A DNA stretch of 64,000 nucleotides from Acidobacteriota bacterium (GTDB lineage: Bacteria > Acidobacteriota > Thermoanaerobaculia > Gp7-AA8), in contig JAJPHC010000054.1 of assembly GCA_021325515.1 (NCBI GenBank), forward strand, positions 62,001 to 126,000, given 5' to 3'. Below the pieces are notes generated by a model. The model searched no databases and had not been told where the DNA came from. It saw only the letters and a list, made by a program, of their open reading frames with translations. The position numbers and the translations under genes are program-made. Below, piece after piece: positions 49,002-57,895 of the stretch (its first letter is position 1; each line of letters opens with the position of its first letter).

Positions 49002-50300
49002 ATGACGGACCGTCTGAACACGCTCTATTCGGAACACATCGCGACGCTGAAGCAGCGCGCCGACCGCGCACTGGCGGAGTCGAAGTACGACCACCTCGCC
49101 GTGCACGCCGGCGCGCAGCGGCTGCAGTTTCTCGACGACATGTACTACCCCTTCAAGGTGAACCCGCAGTTCAAGACGTGGGTTCCCGTCGTCGACAATC
49201 CGCACTGCTGGCTGCTCTACACACCGGGAAAGAAGCCGCACCTTCTCTACTGGCAGCCGGTGGACTATTGGCACAAACCGGCCGATACGCCGACGGGCTT
49301 CTGGGTCGAGCATTTCGAGATCACGCTGATCGCGAATCCGGAGGATGCGAAGCAACACTTCCCCGCGAACGGGCGCACGGCATTCGTCGGCGAAGGCGAG
49401 GAGAACCCGGAGACTCTCGTCAACATCCTCCACTGGGAACGCGCGTGGAAGACTGACTACGAGCTGGAGTGTCTCCGCCGCGCCAACGTGCGCGCTGCGC
49501 GCGGACATCGCGCGGTGTTGAAAGGGTTCCACGACGGTGCGACCGAGTACGAGTTGCACATCGACTACCTCCGCGCGACGGACCACACCGAGGAAGAGCT
49601 GCCGTACGGCAACATCATCGCGCTCAATGAGCACGCCTCCGTCCTGCATTACTACTTCCACGAACGCGAGCGTCTCGATCCTGCGCGCCGCCACTCGCTG
49701 CTGATCGATGCCGGCGCCGCCTTCAACGGCTACGCCGCCGACGTGACTCGCACCTACTCGGCGAATGAGAACGACGAGTTCCACGATCTGATCCTGGCCA
49801 TGGATGAGGCGCAGCAGGCGATCTGCGATGACGTTCGCCCCGGCGTGAGCTATCCCGATCTGCACCTTCAGGCCCATCACCGCATCGCCGACATTCTCGC
49901 GCGGTTCAACTTCGTGAATCTCGATGCCGCCGCAATCGTCGAGAAGCGCATCAGCTCGTTCTTCTTCCCTCACGGTCTCGGTCATTACCTCGGCCTGCAG
50001 GTTCACGATGTCGGCGGCTTCATGGCCGACAAGAGCGGCAGGACGATCGAGAAACCCGAGGGACATCCGTATCTGCGGCTGACGCGCGGCGTCGAGGCGC
50101 GCAATGTCTTCACGATCGAGCCGGGTCTCTACTTCATCGAACCGCTGCTCAAGGAGCTCGCCGCAAGTGAGAACAGCGGCTTCGTGAACTGGCCGAAGGT
50201 CGATTCGTTCCGAAAATTCGGCGGCATTCGCATCGAAGACAATCTCGCGGTGACGGAGAACGGCTCGGAGAACATGACGCGTGCGGCGTTCAACGGCTGA
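49002..50300 (+). CDS. pepQ: Xaa-Pro dipeptidase (M24B, PepQ)
   Basis: 432 residues, the PepQ length. N-terminal domain with HAGAQRLQFLDDMYYPFKVNPQFKTW, characteristic of the PepQ subgroup that also hydrolyses organophosphates in some species. Dimetal ligands: two Asp in LLIDAGAAFNGYAADVTRT, His in FFPHGLGHYLGLQVHDVGG, Glu in FTIEPGLYFIEPL and GGIRIEDNLAVTE. Cleaves dipeptides with C-terminal proline. Cytoplasmic. TATCGT ends 8 nt before the ATG. The end overlaps the convergent UDG gene by 11 bp. Confidence 0.95.
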   Translation: MTDRLNTLYSEHIATLKQRADRALAESKYDHLAVHAGAQRLQFLDDMYYPFKVNPQFKTWVPVVDNPHCWLLYTPGKKPHLLYWQPVDYWHKPADTPTGFWVEHFEITLIANPEDAKQHFPANGRTAFVGEGEENPETLVNILHWERAWKTDYELECLRRANVRAARGHRAVLKGFHDGATEYELHIDYLRATDHTEEELPYGNIIALNEHASVLHYYFHERERLDPARRHSLLIDAGAAFNGYAADVTRTYSANENDEFHDLILAMDEAQQAICDDVRPGVSYPDLHLQAHHRIADILARFNFVNLDAAAIVEKRISSFFFPHGLGHYLGLQVHDVGGFMADKSGRTIEKPEGHPYLRLTRGVEARNVFTIEPGLYFIEPLLKELAASENSGFVNWPKVDSFRKFGGIRIEDNLAVTENGSENMTRAAFNG

Positions 50301-50901
50301 ACGTCTTCCGCCACGCTGCGTGCGTCGTGATCAGGGCCAGCGATTGATCGAGGAGCGCCGCATTCTCCGGTTTGTTCAACCACGTCGAACGGCCGGACGG
50401 ATGCGGCAGCACAACGACGTCGAATCGCTTCCCGTTGCGTTTTGCGCGATGCAGCCGTCCCACTGCGTCTTTCAGTTGCGAAATCCCGAGCAGCACCGAG
50501 GAAGCCAGCGTGCCGACCGCGATCACGAGCTTCGGCGAGAGCATCGCGATCTCCGCATCGAGGTGCTCCGCGCAGCGGGCGATCTCTTCCGGTGAGGGAA
50601 CGCGGTCGCCACCCGCCTTTTCGTCGCGGCCGGGAAAGCAGCGGATGACGGCGCAGATGTGCACGCGCCTGCGAAACATCTCTTCGTCGACGCCGTGGCG
50701 CGCGAACCAGGTGAAGAGGCGCCGGCCCGCCGTGTAGGCGAATGGCTTGCCGTGCTCGAGCTCGTGCGGCCCCGGCGCCTGGCCGACGAGCATGACGCGC
50801 GCGTTCGCCACGGCCCCCGTCACCGGGCGTCCGATGACGTTCGGGCACGCGCGGCACGCGTAGAGGGTCTCCAGATGCCGGGCAAAGTCGTCTGATACCA
50901 T
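50290..50901 (-). CDS. Uracil-DNA glycosylase family protein (Fe-S type, family 4/5-like)
   Basis: 203 residues from the ATG at 50901. Fe-S-type UDG features: CRAC (Cys16, Cys19) at the N-terminus with further cysteines at 83, 88 and 110; uracil-binding LVGQAPGPHE with the GQAPG loop; and C-terminal VVLPHPSGRSTW (HPSxR). It excises uracil from DNA in base-excision repair. The start lies 11 bp from the divergent PLC-type gene start, so both promoters must sit within neighbouring coding sequence. A longer frame to 50982 is rejected. Confidence 0.9.
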   Translation of the reverse strand: MVSDDFARHLETLYACRACPNVIGRPVTGAVANARVMLVGQAPGPHELEHGKPFAYTAGRRLFTWFARHGVDEEMFRRRVHICAVIRCFPGRDEKAGGDRVPSPEEIARCAEHLDAEIAMLSPKLVIAVGTLASSVLLGISQLKDAVGRLHRAKRNGKRFDVVVLPHPSGRSTWLNKPENAALLDQSLALITTHAAWRKTFSR

Positions 50902-50912
50902 GAGCGCGGCTG

Positions 50913-51644
50913 ATGAAACGCGCCGCCCTCCTCCTCGTCTTCCTGCTTCCGATGACTGCTGCAAACGCCTGGACGCGCGCATCCGACAAGCGGATCGCGA
51001 AAAAGGCCGCAGCGCTCGCCCCGGCGGATCTCCGTCTCATGATCGAGCGATACAGCGGCGATTATCAGAAGGGCCTCGATCGCGCGGCGGCCGATGAAGG
51101 AAGCGCCTCGCATCATTACTTCGTCCTCTCCCGTGAAGGAAAGCTGCGCGACCGGATCGATGCTGAAACGCGGAGCGCAATCGCGGCAGTCCGCACCCGC
51201 AAGCCGATGTCGCAGCTCGTCGAGCACCTCGGCGTCCTAGCGCACCTCGTCGCGGATGCCAACAATCCTTTTCACGTCGTCAAGGACGACTCGTCCCTTG
51301 CGCTGATGCAGGACGACTTCGCGCAGTATCTGGAGCGCCGCATCCCGAAGTTCCCCACGGTGTTCTACGGACTCGATCCGCACTTCAGCATGCCGGGCTA
51401 CTTCGATCGGACGTTCAATCGCACGTCGCGCTTCTATCCGCTGGTGGGGTCGGAGTACAACCGCGTCGCGTCGTCATCAGCCTTCGACGATCGCTCCACC
51501 GCGTTCGGCATCGCTTCTGTCTGCTATTCACACGCGGTCACCGACCTCGTGAATCTGTACTACTACATCTGGAAGGAAGCCGGCGGCGACGTTCGCTCTG
51601 CGACCGCGTTGCGCGGCGGCAATTTGTTGTTGAATGGGAATTGA
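50913..51644 (+). CDS. Exported zinc-dependent phospholipase C/P1-nuclease-fold protein
   Basis: 243 residues. A signal peptide (MKRAALLLVFLLPMTAANA) leaves Trp20 at the mature N-terminus, the position used as a zinc ligand in this fold. Other ligands: ASHHYF, then HLGVLAHLVADANNPFHVV (two His and Asp) and a C-terminal SVCYSHAVTDLVNLYYY. This spacing resembles S1/P1 nucleases and bacterial PC-PLC. Substrate (phospholipid or nucleotide) is unknown. TACCAT lies 11 nt before the ATG. Its stop lies inside the purH start (11-bp overlap). Confidence 0.82.
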   Translation: MKRAALLLVFLLPMTAANAWTRASDKRIAKKAAALAPADLRLMIERYSGDYQKGLDRAAADEGSASHHYFVLSREGKLRDRIDAETRSAIAAVRTRKPMSQLVEHLGVLAHLVADANNPFHVVKDDSSLALMQDDFAQYLERRIPKFPTVFYGLDPHFSMPGYFDRTFNRTSRFYPLVGSEYNRVASSSAFDDRSTAFGIASVCYSHAVTDLVNLYYYIWKEAGGDVRSATALRGGNLLLNGN

Positions 51645-53163
51645 ACGCGCGATCCTCTCCGTATCCGACAAGACCGGAATCCTCGACCTTGCCCGCGCAC
51701 TCGCGGCAAAGAACGTGGAGATCCTCTCCACCGGCGGCACCGCAAAACATCTGCAGGATGCCGGCATTCCCGTGACGCCGATCGCCTCCTGGTCCGGCGC
51801 TCCCGAGATTCTCGGCGGCCGCGTGAAGACGCTCACGCCGAAAGTATTTGGAGCGATTCTCGCCGACCGCTCCAAGCCGGAGCACGTCGCCGACTGCGAG
51901 CGCCAGGGCATTCCGAACATCGATCTCGTCGTCGTGAATCTCTATCCGTTCGAGCAGACGATCGCGCGCGGCGGAGTGACCGTCGAGGAAGCGATCGAGC
52001 AGATCGACATCGGCGGCCCGTCGATGCTGCGCGCCGCTGCGAAGAATCACAAGCATGTGCTTCCTCTCTGTGATCCTCACATGTACGAAGAGTTCATCGA
52101 GCTCTTCGAGGCGGGCGAGATCACGGACGAGTTCCGGATGCACGCCGCAATCGCCGTCTTCTCCACCACGGCGATCTACGACCTGACGATCAGCCAGTAC
52201 CTGATCGAGCAGTCGCAGGGCGAAGCGGTCAGCGATGCATCCAGTGCGCCGCAATCGATGGAGCTGGAGCTGCAGAAGTTCCAGGATCTCCGCTACGGTG
52301 AGAATCCGCAGCAGAAGGCCGCGTTCTACATCGCGACGGAAGAGCCGCCGTTCCATCAGCTCCAGGGAAAGGAGCTTTCGTACAACAACCTGCTCGATCT
52401 CGATGCTGCGATCCGTCTGGCCAACGCGTTCCGCGAGCCCGCGATCGCGATCATCAAGCATACGAATCCATGCGGCGTCGCCCGCCGCGATTCGCTGCTC
52501 GATGCGCTGAAGGCGGCGATCGAGTCCGATCCGGTGTCGGCCTTCGGCGGCATCATCGGCTCGAATCGGGAGCTCGACGGCGCGTGCGCGCGTGCCGTCG
52601 CCGACATGTTCCTGGAAGTGATCGTCGCGCCATCATTCTCGGAAGAGGCTCTGGATGTGCTCGCGAAGAAAAAAAATCTGCGCCTCGTAACGACCAGCGC
52701 GACGCTTCCTGAATATGAGCTGCGCAGCGCGGCGGGCGGCATCCTCGCGCAGAATCCCGATCGCGTCAGCGGACGCGGTTCGTGGAACGTCGTGACGGAG
52801 AAGCAGCCGTCCGCGCAGGAGATGGCGGGACTCGAGTTCGCGTGGCTCGTCTGCGCGCATGTGAAGTCGAACGCCATCGTGCTGACGAACGAGTCGCAGT
52901 CGGTGGGAATCGGCGCCGGCCAGATGAGCCGCGTCGACGCCGCGAAAGTCGCGATCATGAAATCGATTCTTCCCGCTGCCGGATCCTTTGCCGCATCGGA
53001 CGCCTTCTTCCCCTTCCGCGATGGTCTCGACATCCTCGCGGACGCCGGTGTGCGCGCGGTCATTCAACCCGGCGGATCCGTACGGGATGCCGAGGTGATT
53101 GCCGCCGCGAACGAGCGAGGCATGGCGATGGTGTTCACGGGAGAGCGCCACTTCCGGCATTAG
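51634..53163 (+). CDS. purH: Bifunctional AICAR transformylase/IMP cyclohydrolase
   Basis: 509 residues, normal for PurH. The N-terminal MGS-like IMP cyclohydrolase domain has [26 protein letters not shown] and [16 protein letters not shown]; the C-terminal transformylase domain has [36 protein letters not shown] and [11 protein letters not shown], ending FFPFRDGLD and [12 protein letters not shown]. Performs the last two steps of de novo IMP synthesis. Its ATG overlaps the end of the PLC-type gene, suggesting co-transcription; no other pur gene is in the window. Confidence 0.98.
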   Translation: MGIERAILSVSDKTGILDLARALAAKNVEILSTGGTAKHLQDAGIPVTPIASWSGAPEILGGRVKTLTPKVFGAILADRSKPEHVADCERQGIPNIDLVVVNLYPFEQTIARGGVTVEEAIEQIDIGGPSMLRAAAKNHKHVLPLCDPHMYEEFIELFEAGEITDEFRMHAAIAVFSTTAIYDLTISQYLIEQSQGEAVSDASSAPQSMELELQKFQDLRYGENPQQKAAFYIATEEPPFHQLQGKELSYNNLLDLDAAIRLANAFREPAIAIIKHTNPCGVARRDSLLDALKAAIESDPVSAFGGIIGSNRELDGACARAVADMFLEVIVAPSFSEEALDVLAKKKNLRLVTTSATLPEYELRSAAGGILAQNPDRVSGRGSWNVVTEKQPSAQEMAGLEFAWLVCAHVKSNAIVLTNESQSVGIGAGQMSRVDAAKVAIMKSILPAAGSFAASDAFFPFRDGLDILADAGVRAVIQPGGSVRDAEVIAAANERGMAMVFTGERHFRH

Positions 53164-53218
53164 AACGAACGTGGCTGATGCGATCGGCGGTTAGAATACG
53201 CCGCGCATCCGGAACCAA

Positions 53219-53755
53219 ATGGAACGAGCATCTGAAATTCGCCTGATCATCTCCGACGTCGACGGCGTCTGGACGGACGGCCGCATCATCTACGTCAGCG
53301 AACAGAGCGAGATCAAGGAGTTCAACGTTCGCGACGGCCTCGGCGTGAAGCTCGCGCAGAAGGTCGGGATTCCCGTCGCGCTGATCACGTCGCGCCACTC
53401 CGCCGCACTCGAGCGCCGCGCGCGCGAGCTCGGCATCAAGGAGCTCCGCCAGAGTGCTGTGAGCAAGCTGGGGGAGACCGAGCGGCTCGCGCAGAAGCTC
53501 GGTGTCGATCTTCGACAGGTTCTCTACATCGGCGATGACCTGCCGGACCTGGCGCCGATGGTCCGCGTCGGGATCTCTGCCGCACCGGCGGATGCTGCAC
53601 CCGAGGTGTATGCGGCGGCGGCGTGGAAGCTGACGCAGGCGGGCGGACGCGGCGCATTTCGCGAGATGGTCGAACGGCTGCTGCGCGAGCGCGGCGACTG
53701 GGAGTCTCTCGTTCAGGAACTGATGAGTGGCAAGTCAGAGGCGCAGAGCACTTAG
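53219..53755 (+). CDS. kdsC: KdsC-like 3-deoxy-D-manno-octulosonate 8-phosphate phosphatase
   Basis: 178 residues, a C0-type HAD phosphatase without a cap. Motif I DVDGVWTDGRI (Asp13, Asp15), NVRDGLGVKLAQK, motif II ITSRHS, and motif IV YIGDDLPDLAPM. It makes Kdo from Kdo-8-phosphate for LPS inner core; the next gene, an acyltransferase, supports a lipid A/Kdo context. TAGAAT lies 21 nt upstream of the ATG (53192-53197) as a possible -10. It overlaps the acyltransferase gene by 29 bp. Confidence 0.92.
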   Translation: MERASEIRLIISDVDGVWTDGRIIYVSEQSEIKEFNVRDGLGVKLAQKVGIPVALITSRHSAALERRARELGIKELRQSAVSKLGETERLAQKLGVDLRQVLYIGDDLPDLAPMVRVGISAAPADAAPEVYAAAAWKLTQAGGRGAFREMVERLLRERGDWESLVQELMSGKSEAQST

Positions 53756-54635
53756 AGGCCGTGTCGTTTACGCGATCCTGAAGGTCGCCGGCGCCGTGGT
53801 GCGCCGTCTCCCCCTCTCAGCCGGACGAGCATGCGGCGTCGCCCTCGGCGAGCTCGCCTGGCACGTCGCGCGCCGCGATCGGAAGCGAGGCATCGAAAAC
53901 ATCGGAATCGCTTTCCCCGACTGGCCGCTCGAACGCCGGCGCGACACGGTCCGCGCAACGTTTCATCATCTCGGCAAGGCGGTGTTCGAGATTCTCTGGA
54001 TGCCGAACATCAACCGCAAGAATCTCGGTCAACATATTGACTACATCGGCTTCGACAAGACTCTCGAACAGATGCGGAAAGGACGCAGCGTCATCGTCTT
54101 CACGGCGCATTGCGGCAACTGGGAGTGTCTGGCGTACGGAGTCGGAATGGCCTCGGAAGGTCTGCCCGTCAGCGTGCTGCAGCGCGAGCGCAACGAGGCC
54201 GACATCAATCGCTACATCAGCGATCTCCGCGCAAGCGCCGGCGTGCATACGATCGATCGCGGATCCGCGGGCGCGGCGCGAGAGATGATCCAGTCGATGC
54301 GGCGCGGCGGCATCCTCGCCTTCCTCATCGATCAGAACATCCGCACGGAGAGTGCGAAGGTTCCGTTTTTCGGAAAGCCCGCCCTCACGCCGATCGGGCC
54401 TGCAAAGCTCGCGATCCGCACGAGGGCGCTCGTGGTCGCAGGCTTCGTGGAACGCCAGCCGAATGGCAGGCATCTGATCCGATTTCATGAACCGTTCGAG
54501 GCAACCGGCGATCCGATCGAGCTCACCGCGAAGATGACGCAGCTCATCGAAGAGCAGATCCGCAACGTGCCCGAGCAGTGGGTCTGGTTCCACGATCGCT
54601 TTCGCGAGAGGCCGAAGTGGGATGTCTCGTCGTAG
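53727..54635 (+). CDS. LpxL/HtrB-type lysophospholipid/lipid A acyltransferase
   Basis: 302 residues from a GTG inside the kdsC end. An N-terminal amphipathic/transmembrane segment (AILKVAGAVVRRLPLSAGRACGVAL) precedes the HxxxxE active site HCGNWE (His128, Glu133), then LIDQNIRTESAKVPFFGKPA and the C-terminal VPEQWVWFHDRFRERP motif of HtrB/LpxL/LpxM enzymes. It would acylate Kdo-lipid A at the inner membrane. Coupling to kdsC places it in LPS synthesis. A GTCAACATATTGAC palindrome lies inside at 54028-54041. Confidence 0.9.
   Translation: MASQRRRALRGRVVYAILKVAGAVVRRLPLSAGRACGVALGELAWHVARRDRKRGIENIGIAFPDWPLERRRDTVRATFHHLGKAVFEILWMPNINRKNLGQHIDYIGFDKTLEQMRKGRSVIVFTAHCGNWECLAYGVGMASEGLPVSVLQRERNEADINRYISDLRASAGVHTIDRGSAGAAREMIQSMRRGGILAFLIDQNIRTESAKVPFFGKPALTPIGPAKLAIRTRALVVAGFVERQPNGRHLIRFHEPFEATGDPIELTAKMTQLIEEQIRNVPEQWVWFHDRFRERPKWDVSS
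54028..54041. repeat. GTCAACATATTGAC palindrome (variant)
   Basis: 14-bp perfect palindrome inside the acyltransferase gene; one central base pair differs from the TCAACATGTTGA copies. Confidence 0.6.
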
Positions 54636-54650
54636 GTTGCGCGGTTGCTC

Positions 54651-54732
54651 GGTTGCGCGGGCCGCGGTGGCGACTCCGGCAACGCTCGAGCATCCATCGT
54701 TCCCCACCGCGAGCCCGAGAGCCCGCGCAACC
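54651..54732. repeat. GC-rich inverted repeat between convergent genes
   Basis: GGTTGCGCGGGC (54651-54662) pairs with GCCCGCGCAACC (54721-54732), and inner arms CGCGGTGG (54663-54670) with CCACCGCG (54704-54711). It fills the gap after the acyltransferase and before the convergent FAD oxidase and may terminate both. Adjacent partial copies of GGTTGC suggest a dispersed repeat family. Confidence 0.55.
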
Positions 54733-54746
54733 GCGAGCCCCAACAT

Positions 54747-55970
54747 TCAAATCACAATCGTCTCGTGAATCGGCCTCTTCTCCCAGAAGCGCCGAATCGA
54801 CAACTCTGAACAATCGATCGTCTGATACGCGCCTGTCATCGCCAGCTCCGCCATCGCAAGACCTGCAGCGGGTGCTTCCATTGCGCCGTGGCCTGAGAAG
54901 CCTGTCGCGAACAGAAGATTCTTGTAGTGCGGGTGTTCTCCGAGGACGGCGTTGTGATCGACTTCGTTGGTGTCGTAGAGACCTGCCCACATCGACATCA
55001 GGCGGCAGCGTTCCATGCCCGGCACACGCTCCTGCATCACGAAGTTGATCTTCTCCTCGTAATACTGCGCATCGGCTGTCAGATCGAAGCCGGCCTCCGT
55101 GAACGGATCCGCGCGGCCGATCAGCAGGTTCGGTCCCTCGGGGCGGAAGTAGATGCCGTCGTCGATGATCGTCATCGGGATGCGATCGAATCCTTCGATC
55201 GGCGGGAGATTGGTGATGAACAGCATTCGCTTGAGCGGAACGACGGGCGGCAGATCGTCGCCGCGGACGCCGGACACCTCGAGCAGCGCGTTCGTCCATG
55301 CGCCTGCCGCGACGAAGACCTTCTCGCTTTTCAACATCGTGCCGTCGGAGAGCTCGATGCCGCGATACTCGCCATCCTCGATGTGCAGCCTCTTCACTTC
55401 GGTCCGCAGCCGCAGCTCGGCGCGCCCTGACATCCCCTCGATCGCGCGCTCGAAGTAGCCGACAGCGGCCGCGGATGGATCGAACGCCCCGCAGTCCGGT
55501 CCGAACACGCCGCCGCCGATCGCTTTCATTCCGAGCAGCTCGCTGACTTCGGGATCGATGTGATCGATGCCTGCCTTCAGCCCCGGCACTTTCTTCTCGA
55601 CTTCACGCGGCTCGAGGAACTCGATGCGGACGCCGTTCTTTTCCCATTCGGCGCCGAATGTCTTCGCGTTCTCGAACTTGTCTTCCGTCTGGCAGAAGAG
55701 ATAGCCGCGCTGATCGAAGCCGATCGGCCAGTCGAGCTCTTCGCGAAATTTCGCGAGCTTCCTGATCGAGTAGCTCGTGAGCCGCATGTTGATGGGAGTC
55801 GTCCAGATGTTGCGAAAGCCGCCGGCGGAGAGCGCGGTCGAGCCCTTGGAGAGCGCGTCTTCGCGCTCGAGGACGAGCACGCGTCCTTTGTAGCCGAGTT
55901 GCGACAGGTGATAGAGCGTGCTGCCGCCGATGATTCCACCGCCGATGATGATCAGATCGAAATCGGTCAT
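54747..55970 (-). CDS. FAD-dependent amine/amino acid oxidase (DAO family)
   Basis: 407 residues. FAD-binding IIIGGGIIGGSTLYHL with the acidic end VLEREDALS; ALSAGGFRNIW, then VFVAAGAWTNALL and the C-terminal LFATGFSGHGAMEAPAAGLAMAEL (ATGxSGHG) match sarcosine/glycine-oxidase, DadA and dimethylglycine-dehydrogenase-type enzymes. It oxidises an amine or D-amino acid; no signal for the exact substrate. Its ATG overlaps the comF-like stop by 4 nt, so the two are co-translated. Confidence 0.9.
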   Translation of the reverse strand: MTDFDLIIIGGGIIGGSTLYHLSQLGYKGRVLVLEREDALSKGSTALSAGGFRNIWTTPINMRLTSYSIRKLAKFREELDWPIGFDQRGYLFCQTEDKFENAKTFGAEWEKNGVRIEFLEPREVEKKVPGLKAGIDHIDPEVSELLGMKAIGGGVFGPDCGAFDPSAAAVGYFERAIEGMSGRAELRLRTEVKRLHIEDGEYRGIELSDGTMLKSEKVFVAAGAWTNALLEVSGVRGDDLPPVVPLKRMLFITNLPPIEGFDRIPMTIIDDGIYFRPEGPNLLIGRADPFTEAGFDLTADAQYYEEKINFVMQERVPGMERCRLMSMWAGLYDTNEVDHNAVLGEHPHYKNLLFATGFSGHGAMEAPAAGLAMAELAMTGAYQTIDCSELSIRRFWEKRPIHETIVI

Positions 55971-56683
55971 GTTGCCTTTGCAATCGCGACTGCGCAGACG
56001 CGCGCCGCCTCCTCTCTCACGAGCGCTCGCGCGCAGGCGCGGAGCGTCTCTCCGGTTGTGCAGATGTCGTCGACGATCAGGACCCGCTTCCCTTTCGCCT
56101 TCGGTGTGGCCTTGAATGCATCGCGCACGTTGCGCGCTCTCGCATCGCGTGCAAGAGACGACTGCGCGACGCCGCCCCGCCGCTTGCGAAGCAGCAGTTG
56201 CGTAGGCACGCCGATGCGGCGGCTCAATGCGCGCGCGAGGAGCTCGGCCTGGTTGTAGCCGCGCCGGCGCTCGCGGAGCCAGTGCATCGGCACGGGCACG
56301 ATCGCATCGAAGCCGGCGTCCCGCAGAGTCTCCTGCAGCACCGCCGCGAGCGGTTCAGCGAGAAAGTCGTGCCGCTCGAACTTCAGCGCGTGCAGCACGC
56401 GCTCGAGCGTGCCGGAGTAACGGCCCCACGCTTCGCACCAGTCGAGCGGCAGCGGGTCGACCATGCAGTCGAAACAGAGGTCGCCATCCGTCTCGCCGCT
56501 CCAGGGCATCGCGCAGGAACGGCACTTCCTCACGTTGAGCCGCGGAATCGAATCCCAGCAATCCGTGCAGACGGGACCGACACGAGCGCTCCACGGAAGC
56601 TCCCTCCGGCACGAAATACACCACGACGGCAGAACGATCCGCAGCGCCTCGCGTCCAAGATTCGAGACCGTGCTCGAGAACAC
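55967..56683 (-). CDS. ComF family phosphoribosyltransferase-like protein
   Basis: 238 residues. An N-terminal zinc-ribbon pattern (WCISCRRELPW, CTDCWDSI, CRSCAMPW, CFDCM) precedes a type I phosphoribosyltransferase fold: DAIVPVPMHWLRERRRGYNQAELLARAL and the PRPP loop VLIVDDICTTGETLRAC. ComF proteins (ComFC, GntX) take part in DNA uptake or 5-keto-gluconate use; natural transformation is most often inferred but unproven here. First gene of an operon with the FAD oxidase. Confidence 0.92.
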   Translation of the reverse strand: MFSSTVSNLGREALRIVLPSWCISCRRELPWSARVGPVCTDCWDSIPRLNVRKCRSCAMPWSGETDGDLCFDCMVDPLPLDWCEAWGRYSGTLERVLHALKFERHDFLAEPLAAVLQETLRDAGFDAIVPVPMHWLRERRRGYNQAELLARALSRRIGVPTQLLLRKRRGGVAQSSLARDARARNVRDAFKATPKAKGKRVLIVDDICTTGETLRACARALVREEAARVCAVAIAKAT

Positions 56684-56698
56684 GGCGACATTGTACGA

Positions 56699-56766
56699 GT
56701 ACTGAGTGCTGAGTGCTGAGGGCTGACGGGTTCAAAACTCAGCACCCAGGACTCAGCCCTCAGCAC
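56699..56766. repeat. Heptamer inverted repeat (GTRCTGA x4 / TCAGYAC x4)
   Basis: Four direct heptamers (56699-56726), a 12-nt spacer, then four inverted heptamers (56739-56766) form 28-bp arms. Same unit as the tandem repeat at 17312-17365. Lies between divergent genes, 12 bp upstream of a -10-like element. Confidence 0.75.
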
Positions 56767-56778
56767 CGAATTGCGAGG

Positions 56779-56784
56779 TATATT
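56779..56784 (+). promoter_or_regulatory. -10-like TATATT before the barrel gene
   Basis: TATATT ends exactly 6 nt before the ATG at 56791; no Shine-Dalgarno between. Leaderless pattern. Confidence 0.5.
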
Positions 56785-56790
56785 CACGCC

Positions 56791-57327
56791 ATGAAAAGAG
56801 CTTCCCTGCTGATCGCGTTCACCCTGCTCGTCACCGCTTCTGCATTCGCGCAGAACTCCTCCGAAATCGGATTCCTCCTCGGCGGCAGCAAGCGCTTCAT
56901 CTCCGGCGGCGACAAGTGGAAGGTGAGCAACTCCGTCCACGAATTCTGGTACGGCTACCACATCGAGCCGGACACGATGGTCAAGATCAAGGCGGGCGAG
57001 ATCACGATGCCGCTCGGCGACGAGGCAACCGTCAAAGCGACCAACGCAGAGAAGGGCCGCGTACAGCACGTCGATCTCCTGATCGATTACCGCTTCGATG
57101 AGATGTGGGGAACCACCGGCCTCTTCGCCGGCGCCGGTCTCTACCGCCAGCGCAGCGGACCGGGCACTGCCGAGGGAACGGATTACGGATTCAGCGCCGG
57201 CGTCAACGGCGACTTCCCGATGACGCGGCGTTACGGCATCGTCGTCGAGGGCGCGTATCACTGGATCAACTACAGCTACAAGCCGCGCGCGATCACGCTG
57301 ACAGGCGGACTGCGCATCAAACTCTGA
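56791..57327 (+). CDS. Small outer-membrane beta-barrel protein
   Basis: 178 residues from the ATG at 56791, which begins a signal peptide (MKRASLLIAFTLLVTASAFA). The mature protein alternates polar and aromatic residues as in an eight-stranded OmpA/OmpW-like barrel: SSEIGFLLGGSKRF, EFWYGYHIEPDTMVKIKAGE, LLIDYRFDEMWGTTGLFAGAG split by turns, and YGIVVEGAYHWINYSYKP, ending TLTGGLRIKL. Function unknown; such barrels may be porins or enzymes. A frame extended to 56713 would run through the heptamer repeat. Confidence 0.8.
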   Translation: MKRASLLIAFTLLVTASAFAQNSSEIGFLLGGSKRFISGGDKWKVSNSVHEFWYGYHIEPDTMVKIKAGEITMPLGDEATVKATNAEKGRVQHVDLLIDYRFDEMWGTTGLFAGAGLYRQRSGPGTAEGTDYGFSAGVNGDFPMTRRYGIVVEGAYHWINYSYKPRAITLTGGLRIKL

Positions 57328-57366
57328 CGCGGTACGCGCCTTGCTCCTCCACGTGTGGAGGAACCT

Positions 57367-57819
57367 ATGGCAAGCGAATCCCGCAACAATCAGCGTGTCG
57401 GCGACGTCATGACGCCTGACCCGGAGTGTGTCAGTTCGAAGGACCTGATCCGCGACGCGGCGCGCATCATGAAAAATGCCGACACCGGAGTCGTGCCCGT
57501 CGTCGATGGTAAGAAGATCATCGGCCTCATCACCGACCGCGACATCGTCGTCCGCTGCATCGCGGAAGGGAAAGACGTGAACAACGCTCGCGTGACCGAC
57601 GCGATGACGAAAGACGTCCGCAAGGTCGACGAGGACACGCCGATCAGCGAAGTCGTCGAGCTGATGTCCTCCGCGCAGGTCCGGCGCGTGCCCGTCGTGA
57701 ACAGGAACGACGAGCTCGTCGGCATCTTTTCGATGGCCGATCTCGCCACCGAGACACGCGAAGCGGCGCGGCTCGGAAAAGCGATGGAAGAGATCAGCGA
57801 AGGACCGGGAAACAACTAG
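57367..57819 (+). CDS. CBS-domain pair protein
   Basis: 150 residues comprising two CBS domains: RVGDVMTPDPECVSSKDLIRDAARIMKNADTGVVPVVDG (split across the first) with LIGLITDRDIVVR-type end, and RVTDAMTKDVRKVDED with RRVPVVNRNDELVGIFSMADLA. Such stand-alone pairs bind AMP, ATP or SAM and regulate partner enzymes. GGAGGA sits before the ATG at 57367, which is preferred to 57355. It lies 39 bp downstream of the barrel gene. Confidence 0.93.
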   Translation: MASESRNNQRVGDVMTPDPECVSSKDLIRDAARIMKNADTGVVPVVDGKKIIGLITDRDIVVRCIAEGKDVNNARVTDAMTKDVRKVDEDTPISEVVELMSSAQVRRVPVVNRNDELVGIFSMADLATETREAARLGKAMEEISEGPGNN

Positions 57820-57839
57820 GACCGGCCCTTCACTCCTGG

Positions 57840-57868
57840 CCCCTCTCCCCGCTTTGCGGGGCGAGGGG
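57840..57868. repeat. CCCCTC.CCCCGC hairpin repeat
   Basis: 13-bp arms 57840-57852 and 57856-57868 with one mismatch and a TTT loop; same family as 2915-2940 and 60196-60223. It sits after the CBS gene and 27 bp before the dipeptidase start. Confidence 0.65.
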
Positions 57869-57883
57869 AACGGCGCCTTCTGG

Positions 57884-57889
57884 TACTCT
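57884..57889 (+). promoter_or_regulatory. -10-like TACTCT before the dipeptidase gene
   Basis: TACTCT ends exactly 6 nt before the ATG at 57896, with no ribosome binding site. Leaderless pattern. Confidence 0.4.
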
Positions 57890-57895
57890 CGCGCG

